Shown here: positions 19,918 through 28,914 of the stretch, piece after piece | Layout of the letters: each line of letters starts with the position of its first letter | Numbering within the stretch: the stretch's first letter is position 1 | Assembly: GCA_030526195.1 (NCBI GenBank) | Contig: JAUNDG010000001.1 | Location: forward strand, 62,001 to 126,000 | Length of the DNA stretch: 64,000 bases | Origin: Lachnospiraceae bacterium | GTDB taxonomy: Bacteria; Bacillota; Clostridia; Lachnospirales; Lachnospiraceae | Reading direction: 5' to 3' | The notes under the pieces: model-generated | Told to the model about the DNA's origin: nothing | What the model saw: the letters and a program-made list of their open reading frames with translations, nothing else | Databases searched by the model: none | Position numbers and translations under genes: made by a program

Positions 19918-19957
19918 AAAAAGAGCATCCTCTCAATTCGCGAGATGATGCTCCTTT
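19918..19957 (-). terminator. mecA terminator
   Basis: Read on the minus strand, GAGCATC-A-TCTC pairs with GAGA-G-GATGCTC around a 7-base loop and is followed by TTTTTGC. It lies about 100 bases past the mecA stop and could act in both directions. Confidence 0.65.
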
Positions 19958-20059
19958 TAATTTAAATATGAATTATGCCACGATGTGTGGGCGATTCACA
20001 GGCTACCATGTGCCGAACCATAAACACCGGATTCATTTAGTTATGCCCTGCGACCCCGA

Positions 20060-20857
20060 TCAAATGCTGGCCAGTGTCTGCAGAGCGCGTTTTTTGATCA
20101 CGGTCTGTTCATGCTCTTTGAGATGAGCTTCAAAAGCCGGTGTGCAGTCACCGGGACGGCCGTATTCCGACAGCATGTTGCAGGTCTTGTTGAAGACCTC
20201 CGGTGTGTGGGACGATTTGTGGACCGTCAGCAGGTACTCACCCTGCTCATTTTTGTAAAGGGCATTGCTGCCGTTGTAGCTGCTGCCAAGAGCGGCGGCT
20301 GCGGCCATGACGGTGTCAAGGTCGCGGAAGATAAACAGACGAATAAGGTCTGTGGGGGCAGCCTTGTCTTTCCCGGTTTTGCCCGCGGTGCGGGTTTTGC
20401 CATCAGCGCCATTTTCCGAAGTGCCGGCGGCTTTGCCGCCTTTGGCCGGGGTCTTACCTTTGCTGCCGGCCGACGCTTTGTCGACGGCCCGGCGAGCTTT
20501 TTCAAAAAGATCCAGAATATCATCGGCCCCCGCCATGACAGGCTCGGACAGATTTTTTTCATTGGGATCCACCTGCGTGAATTTCGAGAAGCGGGTATCC
20601 AGCTCCTCCGGTTCGTCCACCCGGGTGATGACCAGCATGAGGCTGTCGGCGCTTAAGGGGATAGCCTCGATCATCAGGGGGGCATTTTCCGCATCGAAGC
20701 CGCATTCCCGTCGGGCCTTCAGCATCATGTTGCGGAACAGCGACCGGGCTTTGTCATTTCCGTAAGCCAGATCACCAAGCCCCAGGTTCAGGTCCTCCAG
20801 GTCGGCGGCTGTCAGTGTGCAGCGGATCTGATTGTCATTGATTTTCTCTATTTTCAT
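20060..20857 (-). CDS. mecA: adaptor protein MecA
   Basis: 265 residues. The N-terminal domain (MKIEKINDNQIRCTLTAADL, then FRNMMLKARRECGF) is the conserved MecA substrate-binding region. Residues about 120-170 are a low-complexity Lys/Ala/Gly linker, and the C-terminal part (from IRLFIFRDLDTVMAAAA) is the conserved ClpC-binding domain. MecA delivers proteins to ClpCP for unfolding and degradation. The protein stands alone with a strong promoter (20899-20927) and a perfect palindrome covering the expected transcription start, so it is probably regulated at initiation or in its leader. Confidence 0.92.
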   Translation of the reverse strand: MKIEKINDNQIRCTLTAADLEDLNLGLGDLAYGNDKARSLFRNMMLKARRECGFDAENAPLMIEAIPLSADSLMLVITRVDEPEELDTRFSKFTQVDPNEKNLSEPVMAGADDILDLFEKARRAVDKASAGSKGKTPAKGGKAAGTSENGADGKTRTAGKTGKDKAAPTDLIRLFIFRDLDTVMAAAAALGSSYNGSNALYKNEQGEYLLTVHKSSHTPEVFNKTCNMLSEYGRPGDCTPAFEAHLKEHEQTVIKKRALQTLASI

Positions 20858-20871
20858 AAATATTGCCTCTT

Positions 20872-20895
20872 CTAACCGATCGTGATATCGGTTAG
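20872..20895. promoter_or_regulatory. palindrome over the mecA transcription start
   Basis: CTAACCGAT and ATCGGTTAG form a perfect 9-base inverted repeat with a 6-base centre. It begins just downstream of the mecA -10 box and ends 15 bases before the ATG, so it is either a repressor site or a 5' mRNA hairpin. Confidence 0.6.
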
Positions 20896-20898
20896 TCC

Positions 20899-20927
20899 AT
20901 TATAAACATCAGAAAAAAGGCCGTCAA
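20899..20927 (-). promoter_or_regulatory. mecA promoter
   Basis: On the minus strand, TTGACG (20927-20922) and TATAAT (20904-20899) are separated by 17 bases, close to the sigma-A consensus. Confidence 0.75.
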
Positions 20928-20980
20928 TATCAGTATTGGCGCGGGTTATATCATGAATTATGCTTCTTGATTTTGGGGTA

Positions 20981-21010
20981 TTGATAAATCCATCGCGCCT
21001 CGTTTATTAT
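20981..21010 (+). promoter_or_regulatory. promoter of the candidate ncRNA
   Basis: TTGATA (20981-20986) and TATTAT (21005-21010), 18-base spacer, followed by GC-rich structured sequence without an open reading frame. Confidence 0.5.
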
Positions 21011-21016
21011 CACCTC

Positions 21017-21275
21017 AAGACCGGCCGGTCAACAGACTCTCACGAGGTTTTGCGTCGCAAGGAAAGCCAAAAGCCATGGCGCGCAAGGCCGCAGTTTTCC
21101 TCCGGGAAGGCTGTTGTTTACTGACGATAAGGAAAAAAGAAAGAAGGAGGAAGCAACCGGCATAACGTCAATTCGAGGTTTTTAATCAATTAAGTCAAAT
21201 TTCATAAAAGGGGGCATCTTCGGAATTCTTATGTTATCAGGTCGCCGTCAGTGCACCGAAGATGCCTTCTTTGTT
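21017..21275 (+). ncRNA. candidate structured non-coding RNA
   Basis: Several complementary segments nest in order: GCCGGT (about 21023) with ACCGGC (about 21156), CAACAG (about 21030) with CTGTTG (about 21110), and local hairpins TTGCG/CGCAA and TTCC-TCCG-GGAA. A promoter lies just upstream and a terminator-like hairpin (GGCATCTTCGG / CCGAAGATGCC) closes the region. I could not match it to RNase P RNA, tmRNA, SRP RNA, 6S RNA or a riboswitch class. It could also be a long 5' leader of the GH18 gene. Confidence 0.4.
21213..21275 (+). terminator. terminator-like hairpin before the GH18 gene
   Basis: GGCATCTTCGG (21213-21223) and CCGAAGATGCC (21256-21266) form a perfect 11-base stem with a 32-base loop, followed by TTCTTTGTTATTT. 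Confidence 0.55.
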
Positions 21276-21475
21276 ATTTCGACTGTCATCACTCAGATAG
21301 CGCCATGAGTTATGGACTTAATGCCGGAGGACCGGAAAGCGGGTAGTGGTTGAAGCTGCCGGATGGAATCCCTCGGACTTGGCGGGAATCCGTGGGTGAC
21401 GAACCTTCGAGATGTTGCTATAATAGCGTCAGTACAGAAAATGGAAAATGACACCCATTCGAAAGTTTGTATAAG

Positions 21476-23218
21476 ATGAGTGAAACAATAAAGAAGACTA
21501 ATAAAAAGACTACACATAAGAAAACAAAAAAGTCATCAAAAAAGAAAAAGCAGCATTATGAACGCCTGCTGATCGTTTTGATCCTGGTGGCGGCCGTGAT
21601 CGGCGCCATTGCCTTTTTGTTAACCAGTCGTTTGCCGTCAAAGAAGCATGAAGATCTGACGGCTTATTTTGCGTTACAGACAGGGGAGGATCTGCCGCTG
21701 GTGGTGAATGGTATTGTGTGTGCCACCGGAGCACGGGAAGCTGACGGCGAGGTGTACATCAGCCGTGAGGAAACAGCCCGGTCCCTCAACAAGCGTCTTT
21801 ACTGGGATGAGTGGGAGAACCTGGTCTGCGTCACCACCCCCACCGTTTATCAGGCTATGTCCATGGAAGAACTGGAAGCTTCCGGGGCCCTGCGTTATTT
21901 TGACGGGATACCGTACTACGCCCTGTCCTTCTTAAAGCAGTGGACCGATATGGAAGCCACCATGGCGGAGAATCCCCGGCGCCTGGCCGTGACCACGGAC
22001 TTTTCCGGTGATCTTGCGGAAGTGGCGGCAGATACCGCTCTTCGCATCAAAGCTTCAGATAAATCCAACATCCTTTACGATGTGACCGCCGGTGAGATGT
22101 TGCGGCTTTGGCCGGATGCGGAGCCTCAGGAGGGCTGGACTTTAGTGGGCACCGATGATGGTTTCCGCGGCTATGTGGCCAGTGACAGTCTTGGGGCGAC
22201 AGTGCCCGATGATCACACCTCCGTGATCGGCGCATATATCACCCACCAGCTTGAAGAACGACCGAACATCGCTTTCTATCAGACCAATAATGCCATCAAC
22301 AACGCCTCTTTGCAGGATAAACTCAACAGAGGTGTCAGCGGCATCAATGTACTGTGTCCCACCTGGTTCTTCCTTGACGGACCGGGACAGGTGACCTCCA
22401 TTGTCAGCACCGAGTATGTGCAGATTGCCCACAATAATGGCTATAAGGTCTGGGCATTGATCAATGACATTGACGGGGCCGCCACTTCAAAGGATGCGGT
22501 CTGGGAGGCTCTGCGGACAACCTCCGGCCGCCGCAGCATCATTTCCAAAATGATGAGTGAGGTGCTGGGTGCCGGTGTGGATGGCATCAATGTGGACCTG
22601 GAACGCATTTCCGAGGAAGGCGTTGAGGCTTATCTTGAATTTATCCGGGAGCTTTCCGTGGAGTGCCGGAATAACGGTCTCACCTTATCCATCGATACCT
22701 ACGTGCCCATGGATTATTCCCTGTATCTTGATCGCCGGGAGCAGGGGACTGTGGCCGATTATGTGATCATCATGTGTTATGATGAACATTATAAGGGTTC
22801 CGAAACCGCCGGGTCCGTGGCATCCTACGGCTTTATGGAAAATGGCATTAAGCGGACACTTCGGGAGGTGCCGGCGGATAAGATCGTAACGGCGCTGCCC
22901 TTCTACACCCGTCTGTGGAAGACCACCGGCGGCGGGGCTCCGGAAAGCAAGCTTATGTCCATGGACGAGGCTCAGGCTTATATTAATGAAAATGACATGG
23001 ACGTCTTCTGGGATGAGGATGTCTGTCAGTACGTGGCCGAGAAACGTGTCGGCGAGACTCTGGAGCAGATCTGGGTCGAGGATGCGGATTCTCTGGCGGC
23101 AAAAATGACGCTGGTGAACACCTACGGGGTGGCCGGCGTGGCCCATTGGCGGCTCGGGGACGAAACACCGGATGTGTGGCCGATCATTTCAGATGCGTTG
23201 CAGATGCAACCGTCATAA
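21476..23218 (+). CDS. GH18-family glycosidase with SH3-like domain, membrane-anchored
   Basis: 580 residues from the ATG at 21476; an upstream TTG at 21467 is too close to the GAAAG ribosome site. A very basic Lys/Thr-rich cytoplasmic tail (residues 1-27) precedes one membrane helix (about 31-53). A small N-terminal domain and an SH3-like domain (about 180-245) follow, then a GH18 barrel with the catalytic motif DGINVDLE near 370, Glu being the acid. This resembles YaaH/SleL-type N-acetylglucosaminidases that act on cell-wall glycan. It probably trims peptidoglycan outside the membrane. No co-transcribed neighbour. Confidence 0.88.
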   Translation: MSETIKKTNKKTTHKKTKKSSKKKKQHYERLLIVLILVAAVIGAIAFLLTSRLPSKKHEDLTAYFALQTGEDLPLVVNGIVCATGAREADGEVYISREETARSLNKRLYWDEWENLVCVTTPTVYQAMSMEELEASGALRYFDGIPYYALSFLKQWTDMEATMAENPRRLAVTTDFSGDLAEVAADTALRIKASDKSNILYDVTAGEMLRLWPDAEPQEGWTLVGTDDGFRGYVASDSLGATVPDDHTSVIGAYITHQLEERPNIAFYQTNNAINNASLQDKLNRGVSGINVLCPTWFFLDGPGQVTSIVSTEYVQIAHNNGYKVWALINDIDGAATSKDAVWEALRTTSGRRSIISKMMSEVLGAGVDGINVDLERISEEGVEAYLEFIRELSVECRNNGLTLSIDTYVPMDYSLYLDRREQGTVADYVIIMCYDEHYKGSETAGSVASYGFMENGIKRTLREVPADKIVTALPFYTRLWKTTGGGAPESKLMSMDEAQAYINENDMDVFWDEDVCQYVAEKRVGETLEQIWVEDADSLAAKMTLVNTYGVAGVAHWRLGDETPDVWPIISDALQMQPS

Positions 23219-23367
23219 ACAGGCCTGCAGCCGCTTGGCGATAGTGGCCGGCTTTGTGACAGCAGTTTCAGGGGCATGTACATGAGACGTCCTAAGGGGA
23301 ACAGTTTCGGTCGATGAAGGCGGTCGGACCTGACAGGGACGTTTGAGCATAATAAGGAGGGGTGATC

Positions 23368-24309
23368 ATGGCGGATAATCTGACATTTAAATCATCGATC
23401 AAGGGCTTTGATAAGGATGAGGTGTTCTCATATATCAAGCAGATGACCGAGGAAATGGAAACAGCCCGGGCGCAGCATGAGCAGGAGCTCAAGGACCGGG
23501 ACAAGATCATTTACGATCTGAAGATGCGCATTGCTCAGAAGGATGAGCAGCGGGCTCAGCTCGAGGACGAGATCGAGACCAAGTACAAAAAGTACATCGA
23601 TAACTATGACAAGATCGGGGCGCTCATCTATGAATCCCAGGTCAAGGGTGATCAGATGATCGCCAAGGCCGAGGAAGAGGCCGGCCGGATCATGACGGAT
23701 GCCCTGTCAAAGGCGGATGTCATTGTGCGTGAGGCTGAGGAAAAGATCGCCGGCATGCTGAACGAGGCCAAGGCTGAGGCTGCGGCCATTCACGAGAAGG
23801 CCGAAGAGGAAGCTGAGGTATTCCTTGGGGAAGCCCGTCGTGATGCGGATAAGATGCGGACAGATGCGGAACGGATGGTGGCTGACGCAGAGGCTGAAGC
23901 GGCCCGGCTCAAACAGGAGGCTGCCGACGAAACCTCCGGTATGCGCAGCCGGACGTTAAGTCATGCGGCAGCGGTGAAGGCAGCGGCCAGCGCCGAGGTG
24001 GAGACAACCCTCACCATCGGTAAAGAAAAGTATGCCCGTCTGCAGGCGGCGCTTGATGAATCTCTGGAAATGTTCAATGCGGTTCAGAAGCGTTTCCGTG
24101 ATGCCTACAAGGAAGTTCACGAAATCGTTCAGAGTAATGAGCCGGTGATCCTGGATATTGATTTTGACGGAGATGCCCTGGATGCGGATGACATTCTGGA
24201 TGTCGCCGCTGATGCGGATCTTAAGTTCCGTGTGGAAGAAAGAATATTTGACACAGACGATGAGGATGCGGACGATGTGCCGGTGTCCTATCGCCGTGAG
24301 GAAACATGA
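23368..24309 (+). CDS. DivIVA-domain coiled-coil protein
   Basis: 313 residues from the ATG at 23368, 7 bases after AAGGAGG. The first 40 residues contain the DivIVA-type membrane-binding motif region (FKSSIKGFDKDEVFSYIKQM), though the start LTFKSS differs from the usual Ile-x-x-Lys-x-Phe pattern. Residues about 30-240 are a long coiled coil rich in Ala, Glu and Lys, with repeated EAEAEAARL-type heptads. The tail is very acidic (residues about 260-313). It is likely a scaffold at septa or poles or in envelope growth. It overlaps the next gene as ATGA. Confidence 0.8.
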   Translation: MADNLTFKSSIKGFDKDEVFSYIKQMTEEMETARAQHEQELKDRDKIIYDLKMRIAQKDEQRAQLEDEIETKYKKYIDNYDKIGALIYESQVKGDQMIAKAEEEAGRIMTDALSKADVIVREAEEKIAGMLNEAKAEAAAIHEKAEEEAEVFLGEARRDADKMRTDAERMVADAEAEAARLKQEAADETSGMRSRTLSHAAAVKAAASAEVETTLTIGKEKYARLQAALDESLEMFNAVQKRFRDAYKEVHEIVQSNEPVILDIDFDGDALDADDILDVAADADLKFRVEERIFDTDDEDADDVPVSYRREET

Positions 24310-25358
24310 TGGAAACACGTCTTTGTACGGTGGATCCCGCCTGCCCCGATGCGGGTGTGATGCGGGAAGCCGGTGAGATTTTAAAAAATGGCGGACTGGT
24401 GGCATTTCCCACCGAAACGGTTTACGGCCTCGGGGGCGATGCCCTGAATTCGGAGGCTTCCCGCCTGATTTATGCGGCCAAGGGACGGCCCTCCGATAAT
24501 CCGCTTATTGTGCATATCGCGGATTGGGAAGCTCTGGCCCCCATCGTTCAGGAGGTGCCTGCCGGTGCCCGGCGTTTAGCTGAGGCCTGGTGGCCCGGTC
24601 CTTTGACGATGATCTTTAAGAAATCAGACAGGGTGCCCTATGAAACCAGCGGTGGCCTTGAGACAGTGGCGGTGCGGATGCCGGATCATCCGGTGGCCCT
24701 GGCTCTTATTCGCGCCGCCGGCGGTTATATTGCGGCGCCTTCTGCCAATACCTCCGGGCGACCTTCCCCCACCACGGCTGGGCATGTGGCGGAGGATTTG
24801 AGCGGCCGGATCGATATGATCCTGGACGGCGGTTCTGTCCGGATCGGCCTGGAATCCACCATCGTGGATTTCACGGAAGAGGTGCCGGTGATCCTGCGGC
24901 CGGGCTTCATTAATGAAGAGATGCTCAAAACCGTTCTCGGGGATGTGAAAATGGATCCCGGGCTTCAAAGTGAGGATCCTGCCGTGCGTCCGAAGGCGCC
25001 GGGCATGCGTTATCGCCATTATGCCCCCAAGGCAGAACTTTCTATTGTGGAAGGAACCCCCGAAAGTGTGGTAAAATATATTGATGAGCGTGTCCGCGAG
25101 GCCGAACGGGCGGGAAAGAAAGCCGCTGTGATGGCATCTGCGGAAACGGCCGGGGCTTATAGCGCCGGTCACGTGCATGTGATGGGTTCTCTTAATTCCG
25201 ATGAGGAAATCGCCAATCGGCTTTACGGCGTTTTAAGGAGCTTTGACGAGGATGGCACAGATGTCATTTTCTCAGAGGCCTTTGATTCTCCCCGCATGGG
25301 GCAGGCCATTATGAACCGTTTGCTCAAAGCGGCGGGCCATCGAGTCATATCCGTCTGA
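24306..25358 (+). CDS. tsaC: L-threonylcarbamoyladenylate synthase (TsaC/Sua5)
   Basis: 350 residues, the long Sua5 form. The N-terminal YrdC domain (about 10-200) shows GGLVAFPTETVYGLGGDA, YAAKGRPSDNPLIVHI and SANTSGRPSPTTAGHV. A linker and a C-terminal Sua5 domain follow (about 230-350). It makes threonylcarbamoyl-AMP from threonine, bicarbonate and ATP for t6A modification of tRNAs reading ANN codons. Overlap with the DivIVA-like gene suggests translational coupling. The ATG at 24306 and the one directly after it are both possible starts. Confidence 0.95.
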   Translation: MMETRLCTVDPACPDAGVMREAGEILKNGGLVAFPTETVYGLGGDALNSEASRLIYAAKGRPSDNPLIVHIADWEALAPIVQEVPAGARRLAEAWWPGPLTMIFKKSDRVPYETSGGLETVAVRMPDHPVALALIRAAGGYIAAPSANTSGRPSPTTAGHVAEDLSGRIDMILDGGSVRIGLESTIVDFTEEVPVILRPGFINEEMLKTVLGDVKMDPGLQSEDPAVRPKAPGMRYRHYAPKAELSIVEGTPESVVKYIDERVREAERAGKKAAVMASAETAGAYSAGHVHVMGSLNSDEEIANRLYGVLRSFDEDGTDVIFSEAFDSPRMGQAIMNRLLKAAGHRVISV

Positions 25359-25464
25359 GGGAGACCCATTTTCATCATATCCCGGATTTTCGCCGGCCAA
25401 AATGTCGGCATGGAGATAACATGTCATGAGTTGTGAAAGGATTTCTGTCTGTAAAGGAGAGAAT

Positions 25465-25950
25465 ATGAGCGAGAAAAGACAGGGTTATATCACATGGGAT
25501 GAATATTTTATGGGCGTAGCCATGATGTCCGGCATGCGGTCCAAGGATCCCAACACGCAGGTTGGCGCCTGTATCGTCAGTAAGAATAACAAGATTCTGT
25601 CCATGGGCTACAACGGTTTCCCGAAGGGCTGCTCTGATGACGAGTTCCCCTGGAGCCGGGAAGGCGAGCCGCTGGACAACAAGTATTTTTACACCACCCA
25701 TGCCGAGATGAACGCGATTCTCAATTACAAGGGCGGGTTCGAAAAAGGCGCCAAATGCTATGTAACGCTGTTCCCCTGCAACGAATGTGCCAAGGCCATC
25801 ATTCAGTCAGGAATCGACACAGTCATTTACGACAGCGACAAATATGCCCTGATGCCGTCCACCATTGCCGCCAAGCGGATGTTTGACGCAGCGGGCGTGC
25901 GCTATTATCAGTACAACAGAACAGGCCGCACCATCACCATGGAGCTATAA
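25465..25950 (+). CDS. dCMP deaminase
   Basis: 161 residues from the ATG at 25465, supported by AAAGGAGAG; an in-frame start 13 codons upstream lacks a ribosome site. The zinc-binding cytidine-deaminase motifs are present: HAEMNAI (His ligand and catalytic Glu) and PCNEC (two Cys ligands). The N-terminal WDEYFMGVA and SKDPNTQVGACIV segments are characteristic of the dCMP deaminase/ComEB family. It makes dUMP for thymidylate synthesis. Single gene; an AAATGG/CCATTT hairpin follows at about 25965-25998. Confidence 0.93.
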   Translation: MSEKRQGYITWDEYFMGVAMMSGMRSKDPNTQVGACIVSKNNKILSMGYNGFPKGCSDDEFPWSREGEPLDNKYFYTTHAEMNAILNYKGGFEKGAKCYVTLFPCNECAKAIIQSGIDTVIYDSDKYALMPSTIAAKRMFDAAGVRYYQYNRTGRTITMEL

Positions 25951-26058
25951 GGTGAGTCTGTTTTTTTCGAAAATGGGACACCATTTCCGAAAGGTTATAT
26001 AAGAAACACCACATCCGGGTTTCCGGATCAATAATAATCAGAGAGGGAAAGTACAATT

Positions 26059-27504
26059 ATGGCTGACAAAAAGAAACTGGTTGAGCAGATTACCGCGAGA
26101 GATGTGGATTTTGCTCAGTGGTATACCGACGTGGTCAAAAAGGCCGAGCTGACAGGGTATACATCTGTTAAGGGCTGCATGGTGTTCAAACCGGCAGGTT
26201 ATGCGATCTGGGAGAATATCCAGAAGGGCCTTGACAAGAGGTTCAAGGAAACCGGCGTAGAAAATGTCTACCTGCCGATGTTCATTCCGGAAAGTCTGCT
26301 TCAGAGGGAAAAGGATCATGTGGAAGGTTTCGCGCCGGAGGTGGCCTGGGTCACACACGGCGGTCTGGAACCGCTGCAGGAACGCATGTGCGTCCGTCCC
26401 ACATCCGAGACTCTGTTCTGCGAACTTTACAAGCAGGATGTGCAGTCCTACCGTGATCTGCCGAAACTTTACAATCAGTGGTGCTCCGTTGTGCGTTGGG
26501 AAAAGACAACACGTCCCTTCCTGCGTTCACGTGAATTCCTGTGGCAGGAAGGCCACACAGCCCACGCCACAGCTGAAGAAGCTGAAGAGAGAACCATTCA
26601 GATGCTGAATGTTTACGCTGACTATCTGGAAGAGGATCTGGCCATTCCGGTAGTCCGCGGCCGTAAGACTGACAAAGAAAAATTTGCCGGTGCGGAAGCG
26701 ACCTATACCATCGAAGCCCTGATGCATGACGGTAAGGCGCTGCAGTCCGGTACCAGCCACAACTTCGGCGACGGCTTTGCCAAGGCTTTCGGCATCCAGT
26801 TCCTGGATAAGGATAACCAGCTGAAATATGTTCACCAGACATCCTGGGGTATGACCACACGTCTTATCGGTGCCATCATCATGGTTCACGGCGATGACTC
26901 CGGTCTGGTGCTGCCGCCGCGTATCGCCCCGACACAGTGTGTCATCATTCCGATCCGTCAGAAGGCAGAAGGCATTCTGGATAAGGCCGGCGAGATCCGC
27001 GATGCTCTGGCCGCTGCCGGTATCCGTGTCAAGCTGGATGATGCCGACCGTTCACCGGGCTTCAAGTTTGCCGAGCAGGAAATGCGTGGCTTCCCGATGC
27101 GTATCGAGATCGGCCCGAAGGATATGGAAGCCGGTCAGTGCGTGCTGGTGCGTCGTGACACCCGCGAAAAACTGGTGGTCGCCATCGAGGATGCCGCTGC
27201 TGAATCCGCCAAGCTTCTGGAACAGATCCAGAAGGATATGTTCAAAAGAGCCAAGGCTCACCGCGATGCGCATATCTGGAATGCTTCAAACTACGACGAA
27301 TTCAAGCAGATCGCCGATGAAAAGCCGGGCTTCATCAGAACAACCTGGTGCGGCGAAAGAGCCTGCGAAGAAAAGATCAAAGAAGATACCACCTGTACAT
27401 CACGCTGCATGCCGTTCAACGACAGCGAGGTACCGGAAGGCTCCGTCTGCGTTTGCTGCGGCAAGCCGGCTAAGAAGCTGATCTACTGGGGCAAGGCTTA
27501 TTAA
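26059..27504 (+). CDS. proS: prolyl-tRNA synthetase, archaeal/eukaryotic type
   Basis: 481 residues, the short form without the bacterial editing insertion. Class II motifs are visible: motif 2 around [20 protein letters not shown] and an [11 protein letters not shown] segment in the catalytic core; motif 3 is near [19 protein letters not shown]. The C-terminal zinc-binding-like domain carries [11 protein letters not shown] and the CVCCGKPA pair, and the protein ends in Tyr as expected for this type. It charges tRNA-Pro. AGAGAGGGAAAG supplies the ribosome site. The 109-base leader is too short for a T-box. A CTGCGCAG repeat hairpin follows. Confidence 0.96.
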   Translation: MADKKKLVEQITARDVDFAQWYTDVVKKAELTGYTSVKGCMVFKPAGYAIWENIQKGLDKRFKETGVENVYLPMFIPESLLQREKDHVEGFAPEVAWVTHGGLEPLQERMCVRPTSETLFCELYKQDVQSYRDLPKLYNQWCSVVRWEKTTRPFLRSREFLWQEGHTAHATAEEAEERTIQMLNVYADYLEEDLAIPVVRGRKTDKEKFAGAEATYTIEALMHDGKALQSGTSHNFGDGFAKAFGIQFLDKDNQLKYVHQTSWGMTTRLIGAIIMVHGDDSGLVLPPRIAPTQCVIIPIRQKAEGILDKAGEIRDALAAAGIRVKLDDADRSPGFKFAEQEMRGFPMRIEIGPKDMEAGQCVLVRRDTREKLVVAIEDAAAESAKLLEQIQKDMFKRAKAHRDAHIWNASNYDEFKQIADEKPGFIRTTWCGERACEEKIKEDTTCTSRCMPFNDSEVPEGSVCVCCGKPAKKLIYWGKAY

Positions 27505-27521
27505 TCATTAAAAATAAGAAT

Positions 27522-27556
27522 CTGCGCAGCTTGCTTAGGCGGACTGCGCAGGTTTG
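27522..27556 (+). terminator. hairpin between proS and cca
   Basis: CTGCGCAG (27522-27529) recurs at 27544-27551 and is self-complementary, giving an 8-base stem with a 14-base loop; the trailing GTTTGCTT is a weak T-tract. Confidence 0.5.
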
Positions 27557-27579
27557 CTTCATGACAACAGGATGAAATT

Positions 27580-28914
27580 TTGAAGATAGAAGTACCTGAA
27601 AAAGTCAAACTGATCATTGATACTTTACGGCGGCATGGGCACGAAGCCTATGCCGTTGGTGGTTGTGTGCGGGATTCCGTCCTGGGCCGGACACCGAACG
27701 ACTGGGACATCACCACCTCCGCCAAGCCGGAGGAAGTGAAGGCCGCTTTCCGCCGGACCATCGACACCGGCATCGAACACGGTACCGTCACGGTTATGCT
27801 GCAAAAGGAAGGGTTCGAGGTAACCACCTACCGGATCGACGGCACCTATACCGACGGCCGTCACCCGGACAGTGTCGTCTTTACATCGGCTCTGTCGGAG
27901 GATCTGCTTCGCCGGGATTTCACCATCAATGCCATGGCCTACAATGACCATGACGGGCTGGTGGATCTTTACGGTGGTGTCAAAGACCTGGAGTGCCGGA
28001 TCATCCGCTGCGTGGGGGACCCCAATGCCCGCTTTGACGAGGATGCCCTGCGGATCCTTCGGGCAGTGCGTTTTGCTGCCCAGCTCGGTTTTTCCATCGA
28101 CTCTGCCACCTGGGAGGCCATCAAAAGCCATGCGGAGGATTTGCGGAAGATCAGCGCCGAGCGCATTCAGGTGGAGTTGGTGAAGCTGTTAACATCACCC
28201 CATCCGCAGCTTTTCCGGCTGCTCTATGAAAGCGGCATCACCGCGGTGATCATGCCGGAATTTGACACTTGTATGAAAATGGAGCAGCACACGCCCTATC
28301 ATCTTTATAACGTGGGCGAGCATTCGCTGAAGTCCCTGGAATTTGTGCCGGAGGATAAGGTGCTGCGCCTGACTATGCTGCTGCATGATATTGCCAAGCC
28401 TGAGGTTCATCGGGTGGACAGCACGGGGACAGATCATTTCAAGGGTCATGCCGAAACCTCGGCCATGATGGCGAAAACCATTTTAAAAAGATTGAAATTC
28501 GATAATGATACTCTGGACAAGGTGACAAAGCTCATTCGGTTCCATGATATCCGGGCCGGTGCCACGGCAGCAGCGGTGCGGCGGGCGATGTATGAGATCG
28601 GCCCTTCACTGTTTGACGCCTATCTGGCGGTTCAGCGGGCCGATAATTTTGCCAAGAATACGGATGTACTGGAATCCGAGTTTGAACGTCTTGACCGGGT
28701 GGAGGCTCTGTCCCGTCAGATCATTGAGCGGGGCGACCCTTTAAGCCTTAAGGCACTGGCCATTAACGGGCGGGATCTTTTGAGCCTGGGCATCAAGGGC
28801 AAAGCCGTCGGGGAGGTGCTGGAATCGGCCCTCATGATGGTATTGGAAATGCCGGAGCTCAACGATCACGAGCTTCTGCTCACCTATGCCATGCAGAAGG
28901 GAGGACTGGCATGA
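27580..28914 (+). CDS. cca: CCA tRNA nucleotidyltransferase with HD domain
   Basis: 444 residues starting with TTG, with ACAGGATG as a weak ribosome site. The nucleotidyltransferase signature is GGCVRDSVLGRTPNDWDITT (residues 27-46), followed by RRDFTINAMAYN near 109 and the neck region with GDPNARFDEDALRILRAVRF. An HD domain follows with MLLHDIAKP near 267. It adds or repairs the 3'-CCA of tRNA. It overlaps trmL by 4 bases (ATGA), so two tRNA-maturation genes are coupled. Confidence 0.94.
   Translation: MKIEVPEKVKLIIDTLRRHGHEAYAVGGCVRDSVLGRTPNDWDITTSAKPEEVKAAFRRTIDTGIEHGTVTVMLQKEGFEVTTYRIDGTYTDGRHPDSVVFTSALSEDLLRRDFTINAMAYNDHDGLVDLYGGVKDLECRIIRCVGDPNARFDEDALRILRAVRFAAQLGFSIDSATWEAIKSHAEDLRKISAERIQVELVKLLTSPHPQLFRLLYESGITAVIMPEFDTCMKMEQHTPYHLYNVGEHSLKSLEFVPEDKVLRLTMLLHDIAKPEVHRVDSTGTDHFKGHAETSAMMAKTILKRLKFDNDTLDKVTKLIRFHDIRAGATAAAVRRAMYEIGPSLFDAYLAVQRADNFAKNTDVLESEFERLDRVEALSRQIIERGDPLSLKALAINGRDLLSLGIKGKAVGEVLESALMMVLEMPELNDHELLLTYAMQKGGLA

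Larger units (their letters stand above)
19728..20059. other. convergent intergenic region DUF1858 / mecA
   Basis: 332 bases without a credible gene. It contains repeat copy 7, which can end plus-strand transcription, and the mecA terminator at 19918-19957. Confidence 0.6.
20858..21475. other. 618-base gene-free region between mecA and the GH18 gene
   Basis: No protein gene is credible on either strand. It holds the mecA promoter and palindrome, a promoter-RNA-terminator arrangement (20981-21285) treated as a candidate ncRNA, and a TATAAT at 21419-21424 that may drive the GH18 gene. Confidence 0.6.

Noticed and set aside
21017-21170. c-di-GMP riboswitch or SRP RNA
   Set aside because: Short look-alike strings (GCGTCGCAAGG; GGAAGCAACC) occur, but the conserved cores and order of helices do not match.
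25951-26058. T-box leader before proS
   Set aside because: The gap is 108 bases, holds two short hairpins, and lacks the conserved T-box sequence.
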